This document shows, piece by piece, positions 12,489 through 23,446 of a DNA stretch of 64,000 bases (position 1 is its first letter; every line of letters begins with the position of its first letter). A program made the translations under genes and the position numbers. The DNA lies in the NCBI GenBank assembly GCA_003254925.1, contig QANZ01030435.1, positions 3,966-67,965 of the forward strand, given 5' to 3'. Under the pieces are notes generated by a model. That model saw nothing but the letters and a program-made list of their open reading frames with translations. It did not search any database and was not told the DNA's origin. This DNA is from Chamaecrista fasciculata. Lineage: Eukaryota > Streptophyta > Magnoliopsida > Fabales > Fabaceae.

Positions 12489-15400
12489 TTAGACTAAACG
12501 CTCAACTCCCAACCCTACCACATCACGAAGAAGAAGGAGGCTCAAACCCCTTGGCGGCTGAAGGTGACGGACAACAGCGGCATCACCCATATCATCACGA
12601 CCAAGTGCAGCAAGATAATCGGCGCAGGTATTTGCTTCTCGCCACCTATGACTGATTGTCCAGTTCTCAAAACTTCTCAACATAAACCGAATTGAATTCA
12701 CAATATTTTCAATTTCAGCGCTAAGTGTAGACGAACCATTAATGGCATTCACAAGCAGAGCAGAGTCACATTCAATTTCCAACTTGTCAATGCCAAGCTC
12801 CCTAGCACAGATCAAACCTTCCATTAAACCCCACATTTCAGCCTTCAAGACCGAACAATCCCCCAAAAATTTGGAGAAACCCATCACCCAAGCCCCGTCG
12901 GAATTCCTAAGCAAACCGCCACATCCTGCACGTCGGCTGACACTGTCGAAGGCACCATCTGTGTTTAGCTTCAGCCATCCCTCCCTCGGCACTTTCCAGG
13001 TAACATTGATTCTCCTCTTATGAACCATCTCATCCCCTACATCTAGTAAATCATAACAACTATTAAATTCTTGAATTGCAGAAATGACACACAAATAAAG
13101 GTCTCTAGGTCTGTTTTGGCTGGAATTGAAGAGAGCATCGTTCTTCCATCTCCAAAGGTTCCAGGTAGTAAAGGCCCATATTTGGTTCCATTGAAAATTC
13201 AAAGCTGTAGAAAAAGAATTAGATAAATTAGAAGAAATCCAATTAGTGAAATCATGATTATAAAAAGAATTAAATTGACTTGGATGTAAAATTTTGTTCC
13301 ACAGGGAAGAGGCAATGCTACAATCCCTCAAGGCATGGAGAGTAGACTCCACATGGTCAGGGCAAGCCGGGCATCTATCCGAGCAACCAAACCAAGCACT
13401 GCATCGATCTTTGGTAAGCAATCTGTTATGGGATAAACGCCAAATAAATATTCTGACCCTCTCAGGGACATTTAATTTCCATATGGTCTTGTAAATTTTG
13501 TTAAAAGGATAATTTTTTGTAAGCAAGTAATAGGCTGACTTAACAGTGAACTCCCCATTGCCTTTAGATAGCCATTTAGTGTGATCTTTCCCCAACCAGC
13601 TCCTAGGAGGAATTTCAGAAAAGAATCTTTGTACCCCATCACCTAAAATAGGAGCTAGATACTCAAAATTCCAACTCCCACTAGTGGTAATCATATCTGC
13701 AACCTTACATTCCAACATGCTCATAGGAATAGACATTTTAATATCTTCTAAGAGGCAAACATCCCCACTTCCCCAAACATCCTTCCAGAAATAAGTATCT
13801 TGACCATCACCCACACTCCAACATTGACCACTATTTAACTTACTCCACACCTTGGATAACTCCCTCCAAAGAAGCGAGTCCCCATTCTTAGTGACACAAT
13901 CTCTTAAAAGGTCAACCCCTCTCCCATATTTAGACCTCAAAACCCTACTACATATATTTTCAGGGTTAGTCCTCATCTTCCACCCAATCTTCATAAGAAA
14001 AGCATCATTCATGCAATGAAGCCTTTTTATACCAAGCCCCCCCTGCATTTTATCTTTACACATAGTTTCCCAACTAATAGTGTGAACTTTTCTAGAATTA
14101 TCATCATGACCCCAAATAAAATTCCTCTGTAACCTTTCAATCTCATTACATACACTTATAGGAATCCTAGTTGACTGCATAGCATAAAAAGGAATAGAAG
14201 AAATAACTGACTTAGCCAAAGTCACCCTTCCCGCCATAGACAAGCAATTAGCTTTCCAACCCGCCAACTTGCTTCTAACTCTATCAATTAACTTTTGAAA
14301 ATCCCTCCTAGTTTGTCTTTCATGTAGAAGAGGCATCCCTAGATACACTCCAAGGTTATCGGTGGAAGTAAAATTAGTAATAGTCAAAATCTGATTTTTA
14401 ACAGCTTCATTTGTATTTTTTGAAAAGAAAATTCTGGTCTTCTCACTGCTAACCCTTTGACCTGAAGCATTACAGAAATTCCTCAAACATTGCATCATAC
14501 AATCAGCTTGCTCCGAGGAAGCCTCTCCAAACAATAGGATGTCATCGGCAAACAGAAGGTGGGAGATACACGGGCCCGACCTACCAGCTCTAATAGTACT
14601 CCAAGTTCCAGCACTCACACTAACTTCAATGACCTGAGAAAGTTTTTCCATGCACATGACAAAAAGATACGGGGATAGAGGATCCCCCTGTCTCAAACCC
14701 CTTGAAGTCTTTTCTCCATTCCATAATATATTTATAGAAGTAGAGGTAACACAATTTAATATAAGCCTCTTAAACTTATTAGGAATCCTTAATTCAATAA
14801 GTACATTTTCAAGGAAATCCTAGCTAATTCTGTCATATGCTTTCTCCAGGTCGATTTTAACAGCCATGAAAGACTTCCTACCTCTCGACTTTCTCATAGA
14901 ATGAAGCATCTCTTGTGCAATAATGATATTGTCCTGAATGCTTCTACCTGGCACAAAACTCGCTTGCAGAGGAGAGATCCAATCCGGTAAGAACTCTTTT
15001 AACCTATTAACAATAATCTTGGAGATGCACTTATAGATCACATTACATAGAGAGATGGGTCGGAATTGACTAATGAGCTCAGGGTGGTCAGTTTTTGGTA
15101 TAAGGACAATAATAGTACTATTAATATCCTCCATCATGAATTCACCACTAAAGACCTTACTAATAACATCCAACATGCTATCTTTCACAGTGGACCAGTT
15201 TTTCTGAAAAAAGAGAGCCGGGTACCCATCCTCCCCCGGGGCTTTGGTGCTGCCCATGGAGAAAAGAGCACATTTCAGCTCGTTAAGAGAAGGTGGAGCA
15301 TCAAGAAGGTTTAATCTGGACTGGTCAGCAAGAACAAAACCCCTAGAAGTTGTCAAAATTGGTCGAGAAGCACATTCTTCAGCAAAAAGCCGCCTATAAA

Positions 15401-16586
15401 AGTCCACAGCCATTTGTCTAACCGCAGCCTCATCTTCCACCTAGGTACCCGCTGAGTCCTTTAGCATTTTAACTTTATTTCTTCTTCTCCGAATAATAGT
15501 CTTTGTATGGAAATAGCGAGTGTTTTTGTCCCCTTTTAATAACCAATTGCTTCTAGACTTTTGGTGCCAAAGTATTTCTTCTTGGGAAAGCACTAAATTA
15601 AGCTCCTTGTGTAGATCTTTTTCTAAATTCTGTAGAAATGCGTTGTTGTTCAGATCTGGACTTTTCTGAATTCCTTTTAATCTATTCATGATCCTTCTCT
15701 TCTTTCTATCAATATGACCAAAAACCTGCTTGTTCCAAATCTTTACTTTCTCGGTAAAGTTACTGACTCTTGGCTTCCAATCACTGTAGGCATTCCAATT
15801 ATTATCAACAAATTCCTTGAATTGATTATGTGTGACCCAAGCCGCCTCAAAGCGAAAGGGCCTCAAATCCGGGTTAAAGGTAGCACCCTCAAGTTGGAGA
15901 AGAAGAGGATGATGATCCGAGTACACTCTAGGCAAAACCGTCACTGTGGCCTCATTGTATTCAAGCCTCCAAGTTTCATTACAAAGAAGACGGTCAAGCC
16001 TTTCAAAAACCCGATCGTAATTGCCAATTTTTGGGCCACACCATGTGAAGAAAGGACCATGTGTCGTGACATCAATAAGATGAGTCCTATCAATCCATTC
16101 CAAGAACTTTCTACCACGTGTTCCATCAAATGGAGCCCCTCCGTTTTTTTCATCGGCATTGGTAATTTCATTAAAGTCTCCAATAATAGCCCAAGCTTCA
16201 GAATTATTTGGTCTTATATTGTATAGCTCATCCCATAAATGTTGTCTGTATTCAGGATGTGGATTGGCATAGATAGGAGTAAGCCACCATCTCTTATTAT
16301 TATACTCAATGTTGATGTGGATGTAATTTTGATGTAAATGAGTACTGTGTATTTTAATGCATCCAGGATTCCATGCGAACCAAATTCCCCCAGCACGGCC
16401 ATGACCATCTTGACAAACACATTCCCTGAAACCCAAATTACAAAACATATTCTTAGCATTATCAGAGGAACATTTAGTTTCCAAAATAGCAACACAGTCA
16501 GGTTTATAAACATCAATGTAATTTTTAAAATTTCTTAAAAAAGTGGGGTTACCGGCACCCCTACAATTCCATATAAAGAACTTCAT
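12489..16586 (-). pseudogene. LINE ORF2: endonuclease, reverse transcriptase, RNase H (two stops)
   Basis: The frame runs 1366 codons from ATG at 16584-16586 to the stop at 12489, normal for plant L1 ORF2, interrupted only by TAG at 15441-15443 and TAG at 14820-14822. Domains in order: APE-type endonuclease (WNCRG, ETK, GDFNE, SDHHP); reverse transcriptase (FRPISLCN, QASFVPGRS, KIDLEKAYD, RQGDPLSPYLF, catalytic FADD); zinc-binding RT-linker (WRLSHNRLLT followed by paired Cys); C-terminal RNase H (NTDGAF, ECDSALLV, REANTCADYLA). These cut target DNA and copy the element RNA in the nucleus. Both stops fall where related elements have Trp. Confidence 0.93.
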
Positions 16587-16626
16587 AAAAACAAACAAAA
16601 GAAAAGGTAAGTCACAACAAAACCCA

Positions 16627-17706
16627 TTAAGAGGCTTTAGCAGCTTCCACCATGTCATCATCAGGATCTGCATCCTTATTAATCAAAGAGCAAGGTACCA
16701 TTGAAAGGTTCATATCCTCGTCAACCATTCTATCTGGAGGTTCAAGAGGGCGCCTATCGTGAACAGTAGAGCCTCTCCCATGCCTTCCAGAATTGTGCCT
16801 CATGCCCCCACGTCTTGGCCCATATTTGAATGGAATGGGAGCATCATCATCCACTTTGTCATCATCCATATGCTGGATATTACTAGGCTTTGAAACATCC
16901 CTCATAGGCCCATCCATTCTAGCATGACTAATTGGGCTTTGGGATCTCCTTGAATCACTTAATGGGCTTTGTGGGCATGAATTATTTGAGTTTGCTCTAG
17001 GAGAGTCCTCCTCCTCCATTTCACTTCCAGTAGCTTCAACATCCCCATCCGATTCCACACCTGCAAGAGCCAAAAAACGAGAAGCATTGGCAGTTAATTT
17101 ATTAACCCCTTTATCCTTTTTATTCCTCACTTGGTCCTCTGTAGCCACCTCTTTATTTTTTTTCTCCTCATTATTTTTCTTTCTTGGCTTTCTATTCTTT
17201 TTAACAATCATCCACTCCCCATATTTGGGTTTTTCCTTTGGTGAATCAACATTATTTTGCTTGTCTTCCTCATTTTGATTACTAGTTCTTTTAAGAGGAC
17301 AATGTTCAGAGTTATGCCCATAGCACCCACAGTCAAAGCAAATAAAATGAATACTTTCATACTCCAAAAAATATTGTATCCCATCCAATTTAAATTTAGA
17401 GATAAGAGGTTTGGAGATATCAATCTCAATGCAAACTCTAGCAAATTTGCCTCTTGATTGTAAAATTGTAGTATTATCAACTTTAATAGTCTTGCCAATC
17501 CTATTCCCAAAACTCCACAAAAATTTCTCATCATAACAATCAAATGGGAGATTTGGAAACCGGACCCAAGCCGCTACCGTTCTCAGCTCATCAGTTGCCG
17601 GGTTAAAGCCTGTAAACCAACGTCTAACAATCAAATAATGATCAAAAATAAGCCAAGGGCCTTCACATAAAGCAAAATTGTAATCATCATCAGTCGAAAA
17701 TTTCAC
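16627..17706 (-). pseudogene. LINE ORF1, C-terminal part with zinc knuckle
   Basis: This 359-codon piece begins inside a DUF4283-type RNA-binding domain (ALCEGPWLIFDHYLIVRRW) and has a CFDCGCYGHNSEHCP zinc knuckle (C-x2-C-x4-H-x4-C). A long charged, low-complexity tail with KKNRKPRKKN-like basic clusters follows. It ends 41 nt before the ORF2 ATG. It is separated from the N-terminal part by a one-base frame change at the A7 run at 17775-17781. Confidence 0.88.
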
Positions 17707-17767
17707 AACATAGTAATCATTATCAAGATCAGCAATGGAAATAACCCCCTTTCTAGCCCATAATTGG

Positions 17768-18271
17768 TTAAGTCTTTTTTTCCAAAAAACTAAACCCCAC
17801 TGTCTTACCCAAGAGCTTTATGATCAAAGCTCTTTTTAAAGATATACCCATCCTTTCTCTTTCAGCCTTTGAAATGGTGACCAATACACTGGAATTAGCT
17901 TCATCAGGATCCTCTGCATATGTGAACCCTTCGTCAATATCATTCCCACTATCTGTCGTCCCCTTTTCTACTGGCGTAGCATCCTCCAATGGCGGCATAT
18001 CTTCATCACTATTGTTATTTCGTATAGAAACATCTTTGCATAGCTCCAAATCTGCAGTTTGCGGCACCCCCGTAAGAGATTCTTTGAAGGATCGTGATCT
18101 ACCAGGAGGTTCTTGAGCATCTGCTAATTCCTCCAAATCAGCATATGAGATGGGATTGCTTGAAAGGCCTGAGAATACATCCCCTTTGTTCTTAACCTTT
18201 TTCTTGTTTCGATCAAGAATATCTGTTTCCTCTGGAGAGAGAGGGCGAATCTTGGAGCCATCTTGGTCCAT
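17768..18271 (-). pseudogene. LINE ORF1, N-terminal part
   Basis: It starts MDQDGSKIRPLSPEE and runs 167 codons, with acidic and Ser-rich sequence, then a segment ending GFSFLEKK. The next frame, shifted by one, continues directly into the DUF4283 domain. The shift is located in the A7 homopolymer (T7 on + at 17775-17781). Together with the downstream piece this is one broken ORF1. Confidence 0.85.
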
Positions 18272-18314
18272 TTCAATGGCTTATTGTAATGAATTGAGAT
18301 TTCTTTCCCTATCT

Positions 18315-18687
18315 ATTTGTTTGTTCCAAAATTTGTTTGATTGCTATCTATTCTGAACTTGACCTGGACAAATATATTAATCTAGACATGAATTTCAAAT
18401 TAACCATGCTTTCTTCATGCTTGCTTACATACCCTGTTTTGCCCAAGAATTGGCTTCTTGTCATATGAGTTTTGACAAAATGACACTCTCTATTTCTTTT
18501 CGGTAAAGAATATGATGAAGTTTTCTCTTTGTGATAACAGGGGGGATACATATGTGCTTGTGAATAAATTTGCCAATTTTATTCTTATTTGATCACTGCC
18601 AAATGAACATGTGTCCGGTCTCATAGAGGTAGTTTGGGTCAATGCTAGTGTGATTCCCAGGCCATATGCATATATATATATATATAC

Positions 18688-18719
<32 letters not shown>

Positions 18720-20340
18720 CTACTGATAGGTGGACCAAAACATCACATGTATGTGTTGTCCTACATCTGTTTAATTATATAATCTCATGATTTTTATAAT
18801 GGTCAAGCTAGCCTAACCCCGATTGGGTTTCCATGTAAAACCTATGGTTTTTAGTTCAAAGATTCAAGCACAGTGTGTTGCAGTATTGGGTTAGTATCTT
18901 ACAACCCCTCAATATATTTTTATAATGATGAAAAAGACACTTAGAATCAAAGGGCTGCTACGGAGAATATAAAAGTTCTCCTACTTTAGCATCTAGCATG
19001 CAAAGATATCATTGACATTAGTACATGCTTGAATATCATTTTTGTCTCTTCATGTCACGTTTTTGTCTTGCTCTTCCTATTGATGTGCGTGGTCAACAAG
19101 TCTTTTCTCTAACATGTTGCCCAATACACATAATTACGTGTGCTTAACCGCTTCTGTCTTAGAAGGATACTTTTATTGAAATAAAGTGATGCAGGATTTA
19201 GTGAGGAAAAATTCACACCAAGGTGGATAAGCAAGTAGTGTTTTCATTCTAAAATTCATACCTCAAAGGTATTTTATTACAAAATATTGTGCTGCAATAA
19301 TGGCTATTGTACAAGTACCTTATCAAAGGTCTCGCGTTACTGGTTGGCGGTGCTGTCCAATCGGAGTACAAGTTCACATTAAATTAGTTGCCACCAACGG
19401 CACGGGCGCCATCGCCGTAAACGTAGGCGCCGATGGGAGCGCGGACGCCAATATGATTATAGGTGCGGACGCCGATGTGAATATAGGCGTTGCCGCGAGC
19501 ATGGTTTGTCAGATAAGTTTAACTTTTAAACAGCTCTCTAATTACGAATTTGCTATTTGCCATTATTTGATCACGAATTTCAATTAATCTGAGAATTCTT
19601 GGGACTTTGTATGCACGAACTTGCTTTAAAATTACTGTCATAGCTTGAACAAAATTTGAGATTCTGGTTTGAACTAAAAGGCACATGAGGTGTTTGACAT
19701 AATGACTACGAGAAATTTGGCAAAGTTATATACATACTTACATTTTTGCTTGTTTTACTTTGATAAAGTAATCACAATTGTACATGGTTAGCTGTGTGGA
19801 TGAACCTTGAATACAACGGGTTGATTAACTGGCCTGCTTATTATGTGGATAAAATGACATCCCTTACTTCCTTTCATTTTTCTGCTTCAAATTCATTACA
19901 AAATCATTACTGCAAGGTATCATAGTTCTTAGATTTCTTAACGGATATATAAAATCCTTTTTGACCCTTGGCTCAATTTCATTTGGATTGGACTTGTTTG
20001 GATAATAATGCGCATCAAATGCTTGGTTTTAGTATCGTTTTTCAAAGGGCAAGGCATAGCTAGACAATATTATTTTAGTCTCTCATATACGCTAACAAGC
20101 ATTGTCTTGGCATTAATATTATGTGATGACTCATCATCTTCTTTATTTAAGAAGTCAGGCACTTCTCAACACTTGGAAATCCTTACACCAGCGTCGCCGT
20201 AAGTGTGGGCGTTGTTGTAGGCGTAAGCACTGTAGTACGCGAGGCGCCGCTATGGATATGGGCGCCACCATAAAAATCGCTGAGCAATTAAAATTTATTT
20301 GATGATTTAATTACATTGACAGCTTAATTTCGTTTTAAAC
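18315..20340. other. LTR element interior, mostly non-coding, intron-like
   Basis: AT-rich sequence with possible splice-like signals (for example TGATAACAG at 18533-18541 and a GTAGTT after TAGAG near 18632), and a (TA)n run at about 18669-18720. There are two GC-rich blocks built on GGCGCC/GGACGCC motifs (19385-19500 and 20185-20275). No transposon protein is encoded. A 95-codon frame over the first GC block repeats GADA/DVNIGVA-like words and is judged repeat-derived. Confidence 0.5.
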
Positions 20341-21011
20341 TTTACATAAATTCAATAGAGTGAGGCAAGAAAGCCTCCCAAGGTTGCACATGAAAGATCA
20401 AACATTTGTCAGTCGCCCACCATGCCCAGGCATACCATTTCAAGGAAGATTAGGCTCTTGATGCCCATCTACTAAAGCTCTCTCAATGTAGAGACATGGG
20501 GACGCCCCATTTGCTAGCGTTTTGGGTCAAGATTCTCGCAATCTACGATCATCAACTTGGAGCATTTTATGGAAAGGAGAGAGTGGTATACTCTAAATAA
20601 ACAATGATGTAAAAGTGTCTTGTTATTGACTATTATTCTCAATTCTTTTGCTGGATTCATTCATCTTTAAACTAACAGTTTATATTTGAATTATATTAGA
20701 CAAATGTCTAGCCAAAATCGGCAAGAAAGCCTCAGATAAAATATAGACATAAAAAGCTAATGGACTCGATCCAAACAACATTCGCATCCGCCTTAAGGAA
20801 AATAAAAGTCACGCCTCATTAGGCGCCTGACACACACCAGTCCATAATCGGAGCCTAATTAGGCAAAAATCTACAATTACAAAGGAAGAACAAGGCCTTG
20901 ACGCCATCTCAAGCATAAAGCCGCCAAGCAGTAAGGGCCCAAACGCCCAACCGGTCCATAACCGAAGCCCAATGAGGCAAAAATCGCTCAAGAGGGACGG
21001 CCTTAGCGATT
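20340..21011. other. LTR element 3' interior, non-coding
   Basis: Moderately GC-rich sequence with many CGCC words like the flanking tandem repeats and the LTRs. Frames on the - strand at 20809-21283 are open only because of the repeat content. No domain seen. Confidence 0.5.
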
Positions 21012-21275
21012 CTAGGACGCCTTGACGTCCAGTGGGTATGGCACCCACACCCCAAGCGGACAGATCCTCCCTTGGTTCTAGGACGCCCAGACGTCCAGTG
21101 AGTATGGCACTCACACCCCAAGCGGACAGATCCTCCCTTGGTTCTAGGACGCCCAGACGTCCAGTGAGTATGGCACTCACACCCCAAGCGGACAGACCCT
21201 CCCTTGGTTCTAGGACGCCCTGACGTCCAGTGGGTATGGCACCTACACCCCATGCGGACATCATCCCTTGGGAGG
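21012..21275. repeat. 66-bp tandem repeat, four copies
   Basis: Copies start at 21012, 21078, 21144 and 21210 with the same register, each beginning CTAGGACGCC and containing GACGTCCAGTG and CCAAGCGGACAGA. The last copy is slightly shorter and diverged. The period is a multiple of three, so translated frames stay open, but codon content looks non-coding. Such arrays are common upstream of the 3' LTR in Tat-type elements. Confidence 0.9.
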
Positions 21276-21608
21276 CTAGTCACAAAAACATGCGCATGTA
21301 TCAGACATCAACTGTGGGTCCCAACACCCTCGTGGAAGGCATGGCGTCCTTACCCACGACTACGGGCCATCGCCCTCACAATTAAGACCCAACGACTTTG
21401 TGGAAAGCATGGCGACATAACACAAAGACCGCCAAGGTCTTCAAGAGATTCAAATGGAAACTAAGTCTCGAACTTCCTCAGCGAACGTGTCAAAATCATG
21501 GACGCCGCAAGCCGTGAGGCTAGGAATATCCTCCAAACGGAACGAGGACGCCAATGGTGCCATCAAGAAATCATAAGCGAACGACAACGTCGTTAAGCGG
21601 GACTCCCC

Positions 21609-21907
21609 TCATGGGGACAAAATCTCACTCCTTTTGTTGGGACTAGTGATAATAGGCCCAATAATTAGGACGCCCAAAGGGCACGACACCGCCAAGGAGA
21701 TCAAGGCGCGTGAGCGCCTAAGTAACAAAGCAGCACAGGCAGTGCAAAGCACATCTTGAATCAATCCAGATCAGGATAAACGCCCAAGCACCAGGAATGG
21801 AAGGACAAAGCGCCTCAAAATAGACCAACGAAAAACGTTGTTTCCGTCATCCACTCGTGGGGACACATCTCATGGGGACAGAGCTTCACTCATTTTGTTG
21901 GGACTAG
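21609..21907 (+). repeat. 261-bp tandem duplication spanning a false LTR start
   Basis: The pre-LTR sequence CATGGGGACA...TTTTGTTGGGACTAG followed by TGATAATAGGCCCAATAATT occurs at 21609-21670 and again at the true 3' LTR boundary, 261 bp later. The first copy leaves the LTR sequence after about 24 bases and continues as unrelated GC-rich DNA. The first LTR-like start is therefore a decoy, not a third LTR. Confidence 0.8.
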
Positions 21908-22502
21908 TGATAATAGGCCCAATAATTAGGAGGCCCAATTGGCAGAAGATGCCCTTGGCCCAGCACGCCATAGGCCCACAAGGTAGGGCGAGAACGCCCT
22001 TAACCTCGCTAAGGCAAGGACGCCCATAACCATAGAGGGCATGGGCGCCCACGGAGCATAAGGACGCGAGGAATAAGGAAACATTCCCTGAACCAATCAG
22101 GAACCAATCAAGGATCAACCAAAGATCCGCTGTCAATCAAGACAAATCGCTCAGAGATCCTTTCCATGGATTCTGCCTTGGCCATCAAGGCGCCTTACGC
22201 AAATAAGGAAATATTATGACTCACCTCCCATATCACTGAAGATATCTCTTCTTACAATCAAGGAAGTTTCCTTAAATGGACTCTCCTCAATAAGCCTATA
22301 AATACAAGATGATAACCCTGGAAAAAGGTATGCTCTCTACTCAGTCAATTGAGATATTTGAGCTCATATCACTTACTAATTTAAGCATCGGAGTTGAATC
22401 ACAGGGCCACCCCTGTGTGTTCATTGTCTTGCAGGCGACTTCCAACCCAGAGTTGCCTCACCGAACCAGGTAATGACCCCCCGGCCAGAACCAGGTTCAT
22501 CA
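21908..22502 (+). repeat. 3' LTR of the non-autonomous LTR element
   Basis: TGATAATAGG...GGTTCATCA, followed by the GTGAA target duplication (22503-22507). TATAAATA at 22297-22304. A GAACCAATCA word is tandemly duplicated here relative to the 5' LTR, and a C run is one base longer near its end. Confidence 0.92.
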
Positions 22503-22903
22503 GTGAAGCCTTACAATTTTAAAGGAATAATGAGTAGATTTAGAGTTGAAAAACTTAATATAACTGTTAGTGATTTACAAGAAGAAATTAGGAATATAAA
22601 GCAAAGAATTAATTGGCTAAAAGAAAAGAATAATGCTTTAGAGTTAGATGTTTTAAATTTGCAAAGTTTACAATTTATTAGCACTAAAGGTAAAGAAGTA
22701 ATTGTAGATGGTGAACCTGACACGAATGGAAATCCTAAAAGTAATTATTTGCGTTTCCAATTCAAAAATGGAAATGTAAAATACATTTCAGTATTAGGAA
22801 TGAGTTTCATTTAGACATTATTGTATTAATTGACTCTTATGCTGATTCTAATTAAATTAGGGAAGGTTTAATTCCAACTCAATATTATGAAAAAAAAAAC
22901 CTA
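22503..22903 (+). pseudogene. Endogenous pararetrovirus, coiled-coil and protease-like remnant
   Basis: Viral sequence resumes after the LTR element. A 100-residue piece (to 22814) has a heptad-like coiled coil (LQEEIRNIKQRINWLKEKNN). A short motif in another frame near 22830 sits where a retroviral-type aspartic protease active site is expected, but it departs from the usual D-S/T-G-A form and is followed by a stop. The ATG at 22473 that opens this frame lies in the LTR and is not viral. Broken by a frame change near 22815 and stops around 22850. Confidence 0.55.
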
Positions 22904-23446
22904 GTGAATGTTTATAAAGTGAGTGCTCGTTTAAATATTCAATATAAGTTATCTTCTGTAAAAATCTATAACGATAAAATTTTTTTTAAAATCCTTTTTG
23001 TTTATATAAAAAATATTTTTGAACCTATAATTTTGGGTACTCCTTTTTTAGCTTTAATTTATCCCTTTTTTGTTGATCATACAGGTTTAAGAACAAGAGT
23101 CTCTGGTAAAAAAAAACATTGTTTTGAATTTGTTAGTGTAATTAGAATGCTTAAAAATATTTGTATAAAGTTTAAACAAAAACAGATTAATTTGCTTAAT
23201 AAAGAAATACATTATAAATGTATAGAAGAACAATTAGAGATCCCATTAATGGTTGATTGTGTTAGTAATTTACTTAAAAAGTTTGAAAAAAAGATTTGTG
23301 CTGAACATCCTGGTTTTTGGGATAGAAAGAGACATGTTGTAATCTTACCTTACGAAGATGGCTTCAATGAAAAGAAAATTTCTACTAAGGCTCGTTCCAT
23401 TCAAATGAATCAAGAAACCTTAGAGTATTCAAGAGTTTTTAGATAG
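22904..23446 (+). pseudogene. Endogenous pararetrovirus, protease to RT linker
   Basis: A 180-codon open piece includes FEPIILGTPFLALIYPF, the ILGxPFL strand that closes retroviral-type aspartic proteases. It then has a Lys-rich linker and a segment that normally precedes the reverse transcriptase. A stop ends it at 23446 and the RT continues in other frames. Confidence 0.65.

Larger units (their letters stand above)
12378..18301 (-). mobile_element. L1-clade LINE, nearly full length
   Basis: A - strand non-LTR retrotransposon is bounded by the 13-bp target duplication TCTTTCCCTATCT (12365-12377 and 18302-18314). Its A-tail is a short T run on + (12377-12386). Gene order on the - strand is ORF1 (DUF4283/zinc knuckle) then ORF2 (APE endonuclease, RT, zinc-binding linker, RNase H). 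Only about 30 nt precede the ORF1 ATG. It carries one frameshift in ORF1 and two stops in ORF2, so it is dead but young-looking. It inserted into the interior of the LTR element. Confidence 0.95.
10776..22502 (+). mobile_element. Non-autonomous LTR retrotransposon (Ty3/gypsy, perhaps Tat-like)
   Basis: Two LTRs (10776-11358 and 21908-22502), both TG...CA, are flanked by a perfect 5-bp target duplication GTGAA. A primer-binding-site-like TGGCGCCGTCTGTGGGGA follows the 5' LTR after one base. The sequence just before the 3' LTR (TTTTGTTGGGACTAG) is present twice. After removing the nested LINE and MITE, about 4.4 kb of internal sequence remains with no gag, protease, RT or integrase, so the element depended on enzymes from a relative. 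The PBS type and the long non-coding 3' region with tandem repeats suggest the Tat lineage, but this is inference. Confidence 0.9.

Noticed and set aside
21012..21275. CRISPR-like regular repeat
   Set aside because: Repeats are contiguous with no spacers, in a plant retrotransposon.
20809..21283. Two overlapping - strand frames of 124-151 codons
   Set aside because: They owe their openness to the 66-bp tandem repeat whose period is a multiple of three.
21647..21670. Third LTR
   Set aside because: Only about 24 bases match the LTR start before diverging; it is part of a 261-bp tandem duplication.
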